From: Acidobacteriaceae bacterium
GTDB lineage: Bacteria; Acidobacteriota; Terriglobia; Terriglobales; Acidobacteriaceae
Length of the DNA stretch: 45,909 nt
Assembly (NCBI GenBank): GCA_027452245.1
Contig: DAIDGW010000118.1
Coordinates: 1-45,909, forward strand
Reading direction: 5' to 3'
Of the stretch, positions 8,420-17,472 are shown in pieces. The notes below the pieces were generated by a model. It was not told where the DNA came from. It searched no databases and worked only from the letters and a program-made list of their open reading frames with translations. Within the stretch, counting starts at the first letter, position 1; each line of letters starts with the position of its first letter. A program made the translations under genes and the position numbers.

Positions 8420-10012
8420 ATGACGACCGCGGTCCGAATTCCCGATATTCAAACCACCCTGGTCCCGCTGAATACGACGCCGGAAGCCTTCGATCCGTCG
8501 CGGGATCTCCCGCCGGGCTTTATGGAATTCTTTCTCCCGCTGCACCAGCGTTTCACGCCGCGCCAGCAGGAACTGGCATTTTTGCGCACGCAGCAACTCC
8601 AGGCTTCCCTGGAAGGCGTGAAGCCCGCACATCGATTCCCTTCCGATACCGTTCGCAACGGATGGAAGATCTCCTTACCGGACTGGTGCCAGGACCAGCG
8701 CAATCAGATGACCGGTCCCGCTGACGATGCCGAGTTATGCGTGAAGATGCTGAATTCCGGAGCACCCGGCGTCATGCTCGATCTGGAAGACTCGTGTGTG
8801 AACGAGTGGTCGCACCATGAAGTTGGGATCGCCAATATCTTGGCGTGCCTGCGCGGACAACTCAGCTACTACGACAAGAAGCGCGACCGGCGGGTGAATA
8901 TCAATCCGAGTAGCCCGGTTATTCTGACGCGGCCACGCGGGCTTCACCTGAGTCAGGCCGGCGTTTTTCCTGATGAACTCGTCTCCGCTTCCCTGTTCGA
9001 TGTGTGCCGGATCTTCTACGGAGTGAACCCGGCCGAGTTGAAGCATCCGCTGTCCTTCTACATTCCCAAGTCTGAGTCGGCCGACGAGGCCCTGTGGTGG
9101 CGCGATCTGTTCCAGGCGCTGGCCAAGTCACGCGGATTACCGCACAACTACATCAAGTGCATGGCTCTGGTGGAGTCGCATCCACTGGCGTACCAGATGG
9201 AAGAGTTTGCCTACAACCTGCGGGAGCATCTGATGGGACTGAACCTCGGGCGCTGGGATTACATGGCCAGCCTGATTCATTTCAATCTCGATGATCCCAA
9301 CTGGGTTTTGCCCGATCGCAACACAATCCCTTACAACGTGCCCTTCTTCCAAAACCTCCGCGAACTGATGCCGGAAATTTGTCATCGCCGGGGAATCCTG
9401 GCGATCGGGGGAATGACGGCGCTCTATCCGAGCCGCGAGGATGCCGAACTGAATGCGCGCGCACTGGCGGTGCTGGAGAAAGACAAAAAGAACGAAGCAG
9501 ATTGCCTGATGGATGGAGCATGGACGGGCCATCCCGATCAGAACGCTATCGCGGTGGCGCAATTCCCATTTCCTAATCAGTTGCAGGTCCGGTCGAAGTG
9601 CGGCGCGCGATATCCCGATCTGCGTCCAGTTCCCAACGGCATCGGCGAGCGCACCTTGAAGGGCACCCGAGCCGCGGTGCGCACGGTCATCCGCTATCGC
9701 TATGGCGTGCTGAGCGGCAAGGGAGCCAGCCTGCTCGACGGATACATGGAAGATCTGGCCACCGATCGCATTTACCGGCTGATGATCGCGCAGCGCATCG
9801 CCCACCGCGAACTGGTTCCCGTGTACGACGACGAGGGCCGCGCAGTGAAACACACCCCGGCGCTCGTCACCCAACTATTCGACGAAGAACTGGGGCGTCT
9901 GCTCGCCGAAAACGCCGTAAAGGGTATTCCCGAAGAAGAAACACAGAAACTCCGGCAAGCGCGCGCCATCAGCGAAGCCATGATCATTAACGGAGAATTT
10001 AACCCCGTATAG
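8420..10012 (+). CDS. aceB: Malate synthase (A-type)
   Basis: A 530-residue enzyme condensing glyoxylate and acetyl-CoA to malate. Motifs: the glyoxylate/Mg region [44 protein letters not shown], the near-signature [14 protein letters not shown] and the C-terminal GAWTGHPDQ. The frame is open back to 8387, but that upstream ATG lies inside the operator at the expected transcription start. The ATG at 8420 has GGGGAG at 8409-8414 and gives the usual family length. aceA follows 35 bp downstream, and the divergent IclR gene probably controls both. Confidence 0.93.
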   Translation: MTTAVRIPDIQTTLVPLNTTPEAFDPSRDLPPGFMEFFLPLHQRFTPRQQELAFLRTQQLQASLEGVKPAHRFPSDTVRNGWKISLPDWCQDQRNQMTGPADDAELCVKMLNSGAPGVMLDLEDSCVNEWSHHEVGIANILACLRGQLSYYDKKRDRRVNINPSSPVILTRPRGLHLSQAGVFPDELVSASLFDVCRIFYGVNPAELKHPLSFYIPKSESADEALWWRDLFQALAKSRGLPHNYIKCMALVESHPLAYQMEEFAYNLREHLMGLNLGRWDYMASLIHFNLDDPNWVLPDRNTIPYNVPFFQNLRELMPEICHRRGILAIGGMTALYPSREDAELNARALAVLEKDKKNEADCLMDGAWTGHPDQNAIAVAQFPFPNQLQVRSKCGARYPDLRPVPNGIGERTLKGTRAAVRTVIRYRYGVLSGKGASLLDGYMEDLATDRIYRLMIAQRIAHRELVPVYDDEGRAVKHTPALVTQLFDEELGRLLAENAVKGIPEEETQKLRQARAISEAMIINGEFNPV

Positions 10013-10047
10013 TCACGCGTCGAATTGGACTCTCAGGAGCAGAAACA

Positions 10048-11553
10048 ATGCAGGGAAATCGAGCCAACCACAGACCGCAGCGACCGTATGAAGCAAACAT
10101 GACCGAGCAGGAGCGCATGGCACAATTGGCACTGGCGCAGGATTGCATCAAGTACGACTGGGAAACAAATCCGCGCTGGAAGGGAGTCGATCGGCCGTAC
10201 ACTCCCGAAGACGTGCTCCGGTTACGAGGATCGGTACATATCGAGCACACGCTGGCCCGCATGGGCGCGGAGCGTCTCTGGGGGCTTCTGCGCAACGACA
10301 CCTATGTCAACGCCTTGGGCGCGCTGACCGGCAACCAGGCCGTGCAGCAGGTCCAGGCGGGACTCAAAGCAATCTACGTGAGCGGCTGGCAGGTGGCAGC
10401 GGACGCAAACAACGCCGGCGAAATGTATCCCGATCAGAGTCTCTATCCCGCCGACAGCGTGCCGAACGTTTGCCAGCGAATCAATAGCGCGCTGCTGCGC
10501 GCCGACCAGATCCATCATGCGGAGGGAAAAGTCTCCCCGAGCGAGACCTGGTTTGCGCCGCTGGTGGCCGACGCGGAGGCCGGTTTCGGCGGCACACTCA
10601 ACGCTTTCGAATTGATGAAGGGCATGATCGAAGCGGGTGCGGCCTGCGTTCACTTCGAAGATCAGCTATCTTCCGCGAAAAAATGCGGGCATCTGGGCGG
10701 GAAGGTGCTTGTCCCAACCGCCGAGGCGGTGCAGAAGTTGATTGCCGCGCGGCTGGCGGCCGATGTGATGGGCGTGCCCACGCTGGTCATGGCGCGTACC
10801 GACGCCAACAGCGCGCAGTTGCTGACCAGCGACATCGATCCCCGTGATCGCCAGTTCTGCACCGGTGAACGAACGCCAGAAGGTTTTTTTCGCATCCACG
10901 GCGGACTCGATATCGCGATTGCCCGCGGACTGGCCTACTCGCCCTATGCCGATCTGATCTGGTGCGAGACGGCGCAGCCCAATCTTGAAGAGGCCCGGCG
11001 CTTTGCCGAAGCCATCCACAGCCGGTATCCCGAAAAGATGCTGGCCTATAACTGCTCGCCGAGCTTCAACTGGCGCAAGAAGCTCGACGAAGCCGCAATC
11101 GCGACTTTCCAGCAGGAACTGGCGCGCATGGGATACAAGTTTCAGTTCGTGACCCTAGCGGGATTCCATGCCCTCAATCTGAGCATGTTCGAACTGGCAC
11201 GGCGCTATCGCGATCACGGAATGGCCGCATATTCGAGCCTGCAGGAAAAAGAATTTGCCAGCGAGCGCGAATATGGATATCAGGCCGTCAAACATCAGCG
11301 CTTTGTTGGTACGGGATATTTCGACCAGGTGCAGCAGGTCATCACTTCCGGTATGTCGTCGACCACGGCCTTGACGGGGTCGACCGAGTCCGAACAGTTC
11401 GTCCACGGGGAACATGGCCAAGACGGTCATGGCACCGGCCGCGAGCGCACGAACGGCAATGGCCGAAGTCACCCCGCAACACCGATGACTCGTTTCCCGC
11501 CGGAGTCCAACGACTTCGGGTACGAGGACATGCTGCAGCCGTCTGGGGATTGA
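10048..11553 (+). CDS. aceA: Isocitrate lyase with C-terminal Gly/His-rich extension
   Basis: A 501-residue enzyme splitting isocitrate into glyoxylate and succinate. Motifs: [38 protein letters not shown] with the catalytic Cys near residue 213, LVMARTDAN, the NCSPSFNW segment and [10 protein letters not shown]. Typical ICLs end near the sequence STxSEQF; here that point is residue 451 and another 50 residues follow ([20 protein letters not shown] and on), low-complexity and unlike the core. AGGAG 8 nt upstream supports the ATG at 10048. A bidirectional-looking terminator follows immediately. Confidence 0.96.
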   Translation: MQGNRANHRPQRPYEANMTEQERMAQLALAQDCIKYDWETNPRWKGVDRPYTPEDVLRLRGSVHIEHTLARMGAERLWGLLRNDTYVNALGALTGNQAVQQVQAGLKAIYVSGWQVAADANNAGEMYPDQSLYPADSVPNVCQRINSALLRADQIHHAEGKVSPSETWFAPLVADAEAGFGGTLNAFELMKGMIEAGAACVHFEDQLSSAKKCGHLGGKVLVPTAEAVQKLIAARLAADVMGVPTLVMARTDANSAQLLTSDIDPRDRQFCTGERTPEGFFRIHGGLDIAIARGLAYSPYADLIWCETAQPNLEEARRFAEAIHSRYPEKMLAYNCSPSFNWRKKLDEAAIATFQQELARMGYKFQFVTLAGFHALNLSMFELARRYRDHGMAAYSSLQEKEFASEREYGYQAVKHQRFVGTGYFDQVQQVITSGMSSTTALTGSTESEQFVHGEHGQDGHGTGRERTNGNGRSHPATPMTRFPPESNDFGYEDMLQPSGD

Positions 11554-11557
11554 TGAG

Positions 11558-11598
11558 GCAGGGGCAATCGACGCAGTATTCGATTGCCCTTGCTTTAT
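11558..11598. terminator. Rho-independent terminator after aceA (possibly bidirectional)
   Basis: The arms 11558-11571 and 11580-11593 pair over 14 bp with one G-U, around an 8-nt loop, followed by TTTAT. It sits between two convergent genes (the aceA stop at 11551-11553 and the minus-strand stop at 11609). Confidence 0.7.
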
Positions 11599-11608
11599 CG
11601 CGACCGGA

Positions 11609-12802
11609 TTAGCGATTGGGCACTGCTTGAGCCGTTGGAATTTGGGCCGGGCGATCGAACACAATCTTCATCTGAGTGTATTTAGGCAGAACCACGTCGC
11701 GTCCGTGACGCGTCAAAAGAAAGATTCCCGAGGCGCACGTGGCCGCGATCTTTGCCGTTCCCGCGGTCGATGCGTCGGTAGCAGTGGAAATGATGGCCTC
11801 GATCACCAGCTGCGTACCATCATCCACTTCTTTCGAAATCCCTCCCGTAATCCCCGCGTTCAAAAGCATCCAGGCTTTGCCCGGACGATCCCCGTGCATC
11901 TGCCCCTCGGCGTCAATCACGGTATGAGAACGCTGGCTGAGTTCAGCGCTGGCGATAGACGCTTTCACCGGACCGCTGCTCCCGCCGGGCAGCGTCAGGT
12001 TCGTGAACGCGAGATAAATGGAACCGGAACGGCTAAGCGTCCGCGGCGCGCGACTCTTCACTATCTTGCCTTCGAAAACGCTGCCTTCTGGCAGGATGAT
12101 TTTGGAACCGTCGCGAATCGGTTCGACCAGGCGCGCTTGAAATGAATCGCCGGCATGATCTCTTGAAGCGCTGACTTGCCGCAACAGAATAACGTTGGCT
12201 TCGGTTCCCGGTGCGACGGTGACGGGGCCCGGCACGACTGCCACTGCGCCATTCTGATTCGATTCTGTGTGGGCCTCGAGCGTGACAATAGGTCCGAGCT
12301 CGCGGCGGGACTTCCCGTGAGAGGACTTCGCTGCCGTGGCTTTCTTCTTCGTTTTCGCTGCGACTTCCACTTCCTTGCCGATCGAAACCACAGAGACCAG
12401 AAGCGGCGCCTCGTGGCCTGCGACCGAGGCAATGATTGCTACTCGGAACACAGGGTACTTTTCATGTCGCGGAGCCAAGACCTTGATCATCCAGGGCCAA
12501 TGATCATTCGGTACACGACGACGGCGCTTCACCCCGTCAATCACAAGGTGAACGCCACTCGCAGCCGAAAACAGTTCTTCCGTGCCGGAATAAACATCTT
12601 GCAGAAGCTTGCCCGAGACCTGGTCCCCAGATTTCAGCCTGGACAGTTTAAGCGGCGCATCCAGACGGACTTTCATGTACAGAGGATTGCCCTCGATAGC
12701 CGGCTCAGCATTTGCCTTCCGCGCAGAACTTACGTCCTGAGCGATAGCTGCCACCGGAACAAGCAGCAGAGCCGCTACAAAAAATCGGATGGGCGAGGTC
12801 AT
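11609..12802 (-). CDS. Exported protein of unknown function
   Basis: A 397-residue protein with a signal peptide (TSPIRFFVAALLLVPVAAIA, then QDVSS). Two similar segments can be seen: LDAPLKLSRLKSGDQVSGKL near residues 48-68 and ARLVEPIRDGSKIILPEGS near 240-260. Both read like the hydrophobic-barrel segments of TrbI/VirB10-like periplasmic proteins (a bound that must be overcome, then a residue-rich GSxVxGxI strand). Between them is a Lys/Ala-rich linker (KTKKKATAAKSSHGKSRRE). No catalytic motif is visible. It stands alone, convergent with aceA. The function is unknown; proteins of this shape are common in acidobacterial genomes in my recollection. Confidence 0.7.
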   Translation of the reverse strand: MTSPIRFFVAALLLVPVAAIAQDVSSARKANAEPAIEGNPLYMKVRLDAPLKLSRLKSGDQVSGKLLQDVYSGTEELFSAASGVHLVIDGVKRRRRVPNDHWPWMIKVLAPRHEKYPVFRVAIIASVAGHEAPLLVSVVSIGKEVEVAAKTKKKATAAKSSHGKSRRELGPIVTLEAHTESNQNGAVAVVPGPVTVAPGTEANVILLRQVSASRDHAGDSFQARLVEPIRDGSKIILPEGSVFEGKIVKSRAPRTLSRSGSIYLAFTNLTLPGGSSGPVKASIASAELSQRSHTVIDAEGQMHGDRPGKAWMLLNAGITGGISKEVDDGTQLVIEAIISTATDASTAGTAKIAATCASGIFLLTRHGRDVVLPKYTQMKIVFDRPAQIPTAQAVPNR

Positions 12803-13038
12803 AGAAGTTTATGTTCCAAGGAAAAAGGGGAAGCTGGATTCTGCTCTGTAAAGATATCATTGGCCCACGCGTCTCTCTCCACCGAGCCACGTTGACGCGT
12901 TGACTCTTCGGGCGCGGCTTTAGGCATAGCGGTAAATTCGCCACAGGGCCACCATACACACCAAGTATCTGATAAGCTTATGTTTAAGCGAGCCGTCTGG
13001 AAGACTTTCGCCTTCCATGTTAAGCTATTGATTCCAAA

Positions 13039-13123
13039 GCGGAAGTGGTGGAATTGGCAGACACACCATCTTGAGGGGGTGGCGCCGAAAGGCGTGCGGG
13101 TTCAAGTCCCGCCTTCCGCACCA
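13039..13123 (+). tRNA. tRNA-Leu(GAG)
   Basis: The acceptor stem GCGGAAG pairs with CTTCCGC, the TTCAAGT T-loop is at about 13100, and CCA is encoded (13121-13123). The long variable arm (GGCGCCGAAAGGCG) marks a class II tRNA. The anticodon loop TTGAGGG places GAG at 13073-13075, reading CUC and CUU leucine codons. The D-arm GTGGAATTGGCAGAC matches bacterial tRNA-Leu. No obvious terminator follows. Confidence 0.97.
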
Positions 13124-13213
13124 TAAATTAGGGCGGCGGTTTCCTTACAAGCCAGAACAATCCCAGCCTCTGATCCAGGTTTTAGCGCCGGCGGGGTTTA
13201 GAAATTTGAGCCA

Positions 13214-13540
13214 ATGATCACACTGATTACCATCATCCACATTCTCGTTTGCTTCTTCATAATCGTCGTCGTTCTGCTGCAAAGCGGGACCAGTGGCGAC
13301 ATTTCGGCAGCCTTCGGAGGCCAGGGCAGCCAGACTGCTTTCGGTCCGCGCGGTGCGGCCAGCGCATTATCCAAAGCCACCACCTGGTCGGCTGTTGCGT
13401 TCATGCTGACGTCGATCATCTTGTCGATCTACGCCTCACGCCATACCGGACCCAATTCGGTGCTGCAGGGAATTAAGGCGCAGCCCATACAAACCCAACC
13501 CGTGAAACCGGCTCCGTCGAATCAGCCGAACCAGAAGTAA
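13214..13540 (+). CDS. secG: Preprotein translocase subunit SecG
   Basis: A 108-residue membrane protein that assists SecYEG-dependent export. Two transmembrane helices (residues about 2-22 and 57-75) flank the conserved cytoplasmic loop with LLQSGTSGDISAAFGG and the GPRGAASALSKAT segment, which is characteristic of SecG. The C-terminus is Pro/Gln-rich. It stands directly after tRNA-Leu, an arrangement seen in other bacteria (secG near tRNA-Leu). A GC-rich hairpin follows 31 bp after the stop. Confidence 0.93.
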   Translation: MITLITIIHILVCFFIIVVVLLQSGTSGDISAAFGGQGSQTAFGPRGAASALSKATTWSAVAFMLTSIILSIYASRHTGPNSVLQGIKAQPIQTQPVKPAPSNQPNQK

Positions 13541-13570
13541 TCACGCGGAAATCAACTAATCTGTCACGCT

Positions 13571-13591
13571 GAGCGCGGCCAAGCCGCGCTC
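13571..13591. repeat. 9-bp GC-rich hairpin downstream of secG
   Basis: GAGCGCGGC and GCCGCGCTC pair perfectly around a CAA loop. No T-run follows on either strand. The surrounding wording (TCTGTCACGCTGAGCGCGG) resembles dispersed REP-like palindromes. It may act as a 3'-end stabiliser or weak terminator of secG. Confidence 0.5.
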
Positions 13592-13699
13592 GAAGCGCAA
13601 TCCACAGATCCCATTCTCAGCATGAACCTTACGAAAACCGCTCGGCATTCTGAAACTCAACCACCCGCCTACGGATTCTCCCGTAATTGTATTTCCCAC

Positions 13700-13721
13700 A
13701 TGCGGATGCTACCATCCGCAT
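13700..13721. promoter_or_regulatory. 9-bp palindrome just upstream of the ytxH-like gene
   Basis: ATGCGGATG and CATCCGCAT pair perfectly around CTAC, ending 24 bp before the start codon. It could be an operator or a 5'-UTR hairpin. Confidence 0.45.
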
Positions 13722-13745
13722 AGGAATACAGTGGAGGCATATTGT

Positions 13746-14051
13746 ATGGCAGATCACGACGGCAATAGTTTCGTATGGTTTCTGGCAGGGCTGGGAGTAG
13801 GTGCACTGGTCGGCGTTTTGTATGCGCCCCGTTCCGGCAATGAGACTCGCGAAGCGCTCCGCGCCAAGGCCGAAGAAGGGCGGGATTATATGCGTAATCG
13901 CGCCCGCGACGTACGCGACCACGCCTCGCAATGGGTCGATCGCAGCAAAGACGCGGTCACTCAGCAGAAGGAACAGTTCCGCGCTGCTTACGAAGCAGGA
14001 CGGCAGGCCTATCACGAAGCCACGTCCGAAACTGGAGCGGCCAAGAGCTAA
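13746..14051 (+). CDS. YtxH-like membrane-anchored stress protein
   Basis: A 101-residue protein. An N-terminal glycine-rich helix (FVWFLAGLGVGALVGVLYAP) is followed by RSGNETREALRAKAEE, the YtxH/GvpP-like signature, then a long charged amphipathic helix likely to form a coiled coil. Proteins of this family are anchored in the cytoplasmic membrane and often appear with DUF948 proteins in general-stress operons (Bacillus YtxG/H). GGAGG at 13733-13737 sets the ATG at 13746, not the GTG at 13731, which would overlap the ribosome-binding site. The DUF948-like gene follows 48 bp later. Confidence 0.8.
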   Translation: MADHDGNSFVWFLAGLGVGALVGVLYAPRSGNETREALRAKAEEGRDYMRNRARDVRDHASQWVDRSKDAVTQQKEQFRAAYEAGRQAYHEATSETGAAKS

Positions 14052-14099
14052 TCTGGCGATCTTGGCTGCGCGTCCAGTTTCGCTGCAGGGAATGACACT

Positions 14100-14621
14100 A
14101 TGGATAACAACTTACTGGCAGCTTTTGTTGCTTTAACTGCCGTGGCTGTATTGCTGCAGGCCGGAATTCTCGCGGCCATGTATCTTGCCATGCGCAAGAG
14201 CAGCGCCCGTATGGAAGCCGTTATCGCCGAAGTGAAGACGAAAGCGCTTCCCGCGATTGAGTCCGCGCAGACCATCCTGAATGATGTCCAACCCAAGATC
14301 AAAGTGATCGTCGAAAACCTGCAGGATGCGACCACCATGGGCCGCGATCAACTCCATCGCGTCGACGCCACCTTGAACGACGTTCTCGACCGGGCCCGGT
14401 TGCAGATTATTCGCGGCGACGAACTGCTCAGCCGCACGCTCGACAAAGTGGAACACACATCCGAAGTCGTGCAGCGCACGGTAGTTTCTCCCGTACGCCA
14501 GGTTTCCGGACTCATGCGCGGCATCACCGCTGGCGTGGAATTCCTGTTCAGCCATCGTGCAAAAAACAACGGAAGATCCCGCGAATCCCGCGCCGTTCCA
14601 CAAGACGAGATGTTCATCTGA
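14100..14621 (+). CDS. DUF948-like membrane protein with coiled coil
   Basis: A 173-residue protein with one N-terminal transmembrane helix (residues about 5-30: FVALTAVAVLLQAGILAAMY). A long helical region follows with the pattern AEVKTKALPAIESAQTILND, typical of DUF948/YtxG-like proteins that resemble methyl-accepting chemotaxis coiled coils. The C-terminus is basic and hydrophilic. It pairs with the upstream YtxH-like gene, suggesting a joint envelope-stress role; that role is inferred from the Bacillus pair. Confidence 0.7.
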   Translation: MDNNLLAAFVALTAVAVLLQAGILAAMYLAMRKSSARMEAVIAEVKTKALPAIESAQTILNDVQPKIKVIVENLQDATTMGRDQLHRVDATLNDVLDRARLQIIRGDELLSRTLDKVEHTSEVVQRTVVSPVRQVSGLMRGITAGVEFLFSHRAKNNGRSRESRAVPQDEMFI

Positions 14622-14653
14622 CCGCGGGCTCGCACACGGGCACTTAATTTTCT

Positions 14654-15109
14654 ATGCGTTACCTGGTGCGAGCACGTATGAAACCCGGACGGGCCGCTTC
14701 CCTTCTGCAAGCCATCGAAAGTCAGAGCCTCGGCCACGGGTCCGTCGCGGAAGGCGAATACCTGCGCAATATGCAAGACGCCCGCGTCGCCGCCGATGGA
14801 ACCGCGCGCTGGGTGGAAGTCTGCTATTGCCCCACTCCGCTGCTCGAAGAACGTCCGTACTGGGAAGAATATTTTGAGTTGACTCGGGTGCAGGACGCGC
14901 ACGACCGCCGCAAGTGTAAAGACGAGAACGGAACTGAAGCCTGGGCCTGCGACCGCTGCGATTGCACAATCAGGCTGGAAAAGAAATTAAAGGCTTGCGG
15001 TCCCAGCTTCCTGGAAATTCTGAAAGATGATCTGCATAACAAAGATCAGCAGGCAATCAGGGCAGATCAGGCGATCCAGCCGCCGCCGACCACCACGTCT
15101 TCGTCGTAA
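14654..15109 (+). CDS. Conserved-looking protein of unknown function with CxxCxC cluster
   Basis: A 151-residue protein. It begins MRYLVRARMKPGRAASLLQAI, which looks like a ferredoxin-like or Dabb-like small fold, then has WVEVCYCPTPLLEERPYW and a Cys cluster WACDRCDC with a further Cys in KLKACGPSF. The cysteines could bind a metal. The last 40 or so bases overlap the 3' end of mnmA on the opposite strand (15067-15109). It follows the DUF948 gene by 32 bp and may be in the same transcript. No family recognised. Confidence 0.65.
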   Translation: MRYLVRARMKPGRAASLLQAIESQSLGHGSVAEGEYLRNMQDARVAADGTARWVEVCYCPTPLLEERPYWEEYFELTRVQDAHDRRKCKDENGTEAWACDRCDCTIRLEKKLKACGPSFLEILKDDLHNKDQQAIRADQAIQPPPTTTSSS

Positions 15110-16179
15110 AACACGGCTGCCTGTCCCGGCGTAACAGCCCGCTGCGCCTCATCAAATGTAACCGCAATCTCGTCTTCTCCCGCTTTTTCAATTGTCGCCG
15201 GCGCGGGCTCATGCCGATGCCGAATCTTCACCGTGACTCGCATCGGTTGGCGCAAATCCGCCACCGAGATCAGATTGATCCTCCGCGCAGTCAAGCTCTG
15301 CGAATACAGGCTCTCTTCTCCGCCCACAATCACTTGCTTCTGCGCTCCGCTGATCTGGATCACGTACAGCGGCGACCCCGTCGCCACTCCCAGCCCTTTA
15401 CGCTGCCCCACGGTGAAGTTGTGAATCCCCGTATGCTCTCCAACCACTTCTCCGCTGGTCGTGATCAGTTCACCGGCAGTATCCGGAAGCTCCCCACCCT
15501 GTTCGGCCAGATAGGCATCAATAAACCGCTTGTAGTCGCCGCCGGGAACGAAACAGATTTCCTGCGAATCCGGCTTCTCCGCCAACGCCAGCCCGTGCCG
15601 GCGCGCCGCTTCGCGAACTTCGGGCTTGGTCATGTTTCCCAGGGGAAACAACGTGCGGCTCAACTGCTCCTGCGTAAGGCCAAAGAGGAAATAGGTCTGG
15701 TCCTTGCTGAGATCTCGCGGACGCTTCAGCTGCCACCGCCTCGAAGCGTCGTCGAACTCCACCCGCGCATAATGGCCCGTGGCGATCCGATCCGCTCCCA
15801 CTTGCCGCGCCACCCGGATCAGATCTGCAAACTTCAGGTGGTTGTTACAAAGGCTGCAGGGAATCGGCGTGCGTCCGGAAAGATATTCGGCTACGAATGG
15901 CCGCACGACCTCCTGCTCAAAGCGCTCTTCATGATTTACGACGTAATACGGAATTCCAATATGCTGCGCCACCCGGCGGGCATCGTACACGTCATCCAGC
16001 GAGCAGCACCGGCCCTGCACGGACTCCGGCATGCCTTCGCGGCCGGCCAACCGCCGCTGGTTCCAGAGCTGCATCGTAAGCCCGATCAGGTTGTGGCCCT
16101 CGGCGCGCAGCATGGCCGCAACCGTGGAAGAATCCACACCGCCCGACATCGCAACCGCTATCGTGGACGACGAATTCAT
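15067..16179 (-). CDS. mnmA: tRNA-specific 2-thiouridylase MnmA
   Basis: A 370-residue enzyme that adds sulfur to U34 of tRNA-Lys/Glu/Gln using ATP and a persulfide relay. The PP-loop AMSGGVDSSTVAA lies near residues 10-22; the two catalytic-cysteine regions are PCSLCNNHLKF and SQEICFVPGGDY; HNFTVGQRKGLG is also typical. The frame is open to 16206, but the ATG at 16179 starts 4 bp after the cysteine desulfurase stop and gives the usual MnmA N-terminus, so I chose it. Transcribed after the desulfurase gene, its probable sulfur donor. The 3' end overlaps the convergent gene by 43 bp. Confidence 0.95.
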   Translation of the reverse strand: MNSSSTIAVAMSGGVDSSTVAAMLRAEGHNLIGLTMQLWNQRRLAGREGMPESVQGRCCSLDDVYDARRVAQHIGIPYYVVNHEERFEQEVVRPFVAEYLSGRTPIPCSLCNNHLKFADLIRVARQVGADRIATGHYARVEFDDASRRWQLKRPRDLSKDQTYFLFGLTQEQLSRTLFPLGNMTKPEVREAARRHGLALAEKPDSQEICFVPGGDYKRFIDAYLAEQGGELPDTAGELITTSGEVVGEHTGIHNFTVGQRKGLGVATGSPLYVIQISGAQKQVIVGGEESLYSQSLTARRINLISVADLRQPMRVTVKIRHRHEPAPATIEKAGEDEIAVTFDEAQRAVTPGQAAVFYDEDVVVGGGWIA

Positions 16180-16183
16180 AAGT

Positions 16184-17368
16184 TCAACTTCTGGCAGCCA
16201 GCACATCCTTGCCTGCAGGCTTATGATACGAGGGCGACAAATCCCGCAAACGTGCGACGGTTTGGGGCACCAACTCCAGCACGAAATCGACGTCTTCGGC
16301 GGTCGTCTGCTTCCCCAGGCTGAATCGAATGCTGGCGCGCGCCCGGTCCGCCGTCAGTCCCATGGCCATCAGAACATGCGAAGGTTCAATCGCGCCGGAG
16401 GAACACGCTGCTCCCGTGGAAACCGCCAGTCCCTTCAGATCGAACGCGATGACCATCGCCTCACCTTCGACGTGATCGAAATAGATGCTCGTCGTGTTAG
16501 GGACTCGCGGGCCGCCGGCCCCATTCACTCCCGCTTCGTCAATCTTGTCTAGCAATCCGGCCTGCAGGCGATCCCGCTCAGCCGACAATTTCCGGTCTTC
16601 TCCTCGCTGTAATCCATGCAACGCAACTTCAGCGGCTTTCCCCAGGCCCACAATTCCCGGAACATTCTCCGTCCCGGCTCGGCGCGAACGCTCGTGACGG
16701 CCGCCATAAAAGAGCGGCTGCAGCCGCGTTCCCTTGCGGACATAAAGCGCGCCGGCACCCTGTGGCCCATGGATCTTGTGACCGGAAATCGAGAGTAGAT
16801 CGCACCCGATCGCATCCACGTTCACCGCAACTTTGCCCGCCGCTTGCACCGCATCCGTGTGGAAATAGACGTCCGCCTCGGCCGCAATCTTGCCCACCTC
16901 TTCGAGCGGCTGGAGCACCCCGGTTTCATTATTCGCCAGCATCAATGAAATCAGCTTTGTGTTCGGACGCAGCGCCCGCCGAACCTCCTCGGGATCGATC
17001 CATCCCCGCGAATCCACCGGAACGTACGTAACCTCACAACCCGAGTGCTCGAAATGCTGGCAGGTATTCAGAACCGCGTGATGCTCGATGCGCGAGCTGA
17101 TGATGTGATCCCCCGGGCTCACCAGTCCCGCGATGGCCAGGTTGTCAGCCTCTGTGCCTCCGGAGGTAAAAACTACCTCCGACGCCTTCGCCCCCAGCAA
17201 CGCCGCTACCGATTCCCTCGCTTGCTCTACCGCTGCCCGTGCGTCCTGGCCGAAATGATGAATCGACGATGCGTTTCCGAAACGCTCGCCAAAATATGGA
17301 CGCATAGCATCCAATACCTCCGGCAGAACCGGGGTAGTGGCATTGTTATCGAGATAGACCCGCCGCAT
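16184..17368 (-). CDS. iscS: Cysteine desulfurase (IscS/NifS class)
   Basis: A 394-residue PLP enzyme that releases sulfur from cysteine as a protein persulfide. The start RRVYLDNNATTPVLPEV, the PLP lysine in SISGHKIHGPQG, GGRHERSRRAGTENV and the persulfide cysteine loop STGAACSSGAIEPSH are all diagnostic. The AACSSG loop places it in class I (IscS/NifS). Immediately upstream of mnmA in the same operon, so tRNA thiolation is a likely main role; supply to Fe-S assembly is also possible, but no iscU lies nearby. The choice between the names iscS and nifS is not settled by sequence alone. Confidence 0.95.
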   Translation of the reverse strand: MRRVYLDNNATTPVLPEVLDAMRPYFGERFGNASSIHHFGQDARAAVEQARESVAALLGAKASEVVFTSGGTEADNLAIAGLVSPGDHIISSRIEHHAVLNTCQHFEHSGCEVTYVPVDSRGWIDPEEVRRALRPNTKLISLMLANNETGVLQPLEEVGKIAAEADVYFHTDAVQAAGKVAVNVDAIGCDLLSISGHKIHGPQGAGALYVRKGTRLQPLFYGGRHERSRRAGTENVPGIVGLGKAAEVALHGLQRGEDRKLSAERDRLQAGLLDKIDEAGVNGAGGPRVPNTTSIYFDHVEGEAMVIAFDLKGLAVSTGAACSSGAIEPSHVLMAMGLTADRARASIRFSLGKQTTAEDVDFVLELVPQTVARLRDLSPSYHKPAGKDVLAARS

Positions 17369-17419
17369 ATCTCATTTTACCTTGCCGATTGGACAGCACT
17401 GAAGGCGCTGCACTCCCCC

Positions 17420-17450
17420 GCAAAAGAAAACGGCGCCTTTGCGGCGCCAT
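17420..17450 (-). terminator. Rho-independent terminator after citrate synthase
   Basis: On the minus strand an 8-bp stem (ATGGCGCC with GGCGCCGT, one G-U) around GCAAA is followed by TTTCTTTT. It begins 23 bp after the gltA stop and separates it from the desulfurase-mnmA unit. Confidence 0.8.
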
Positions 17451-17472
17451 TTCCCTGCAATGTCAGGTCTGA

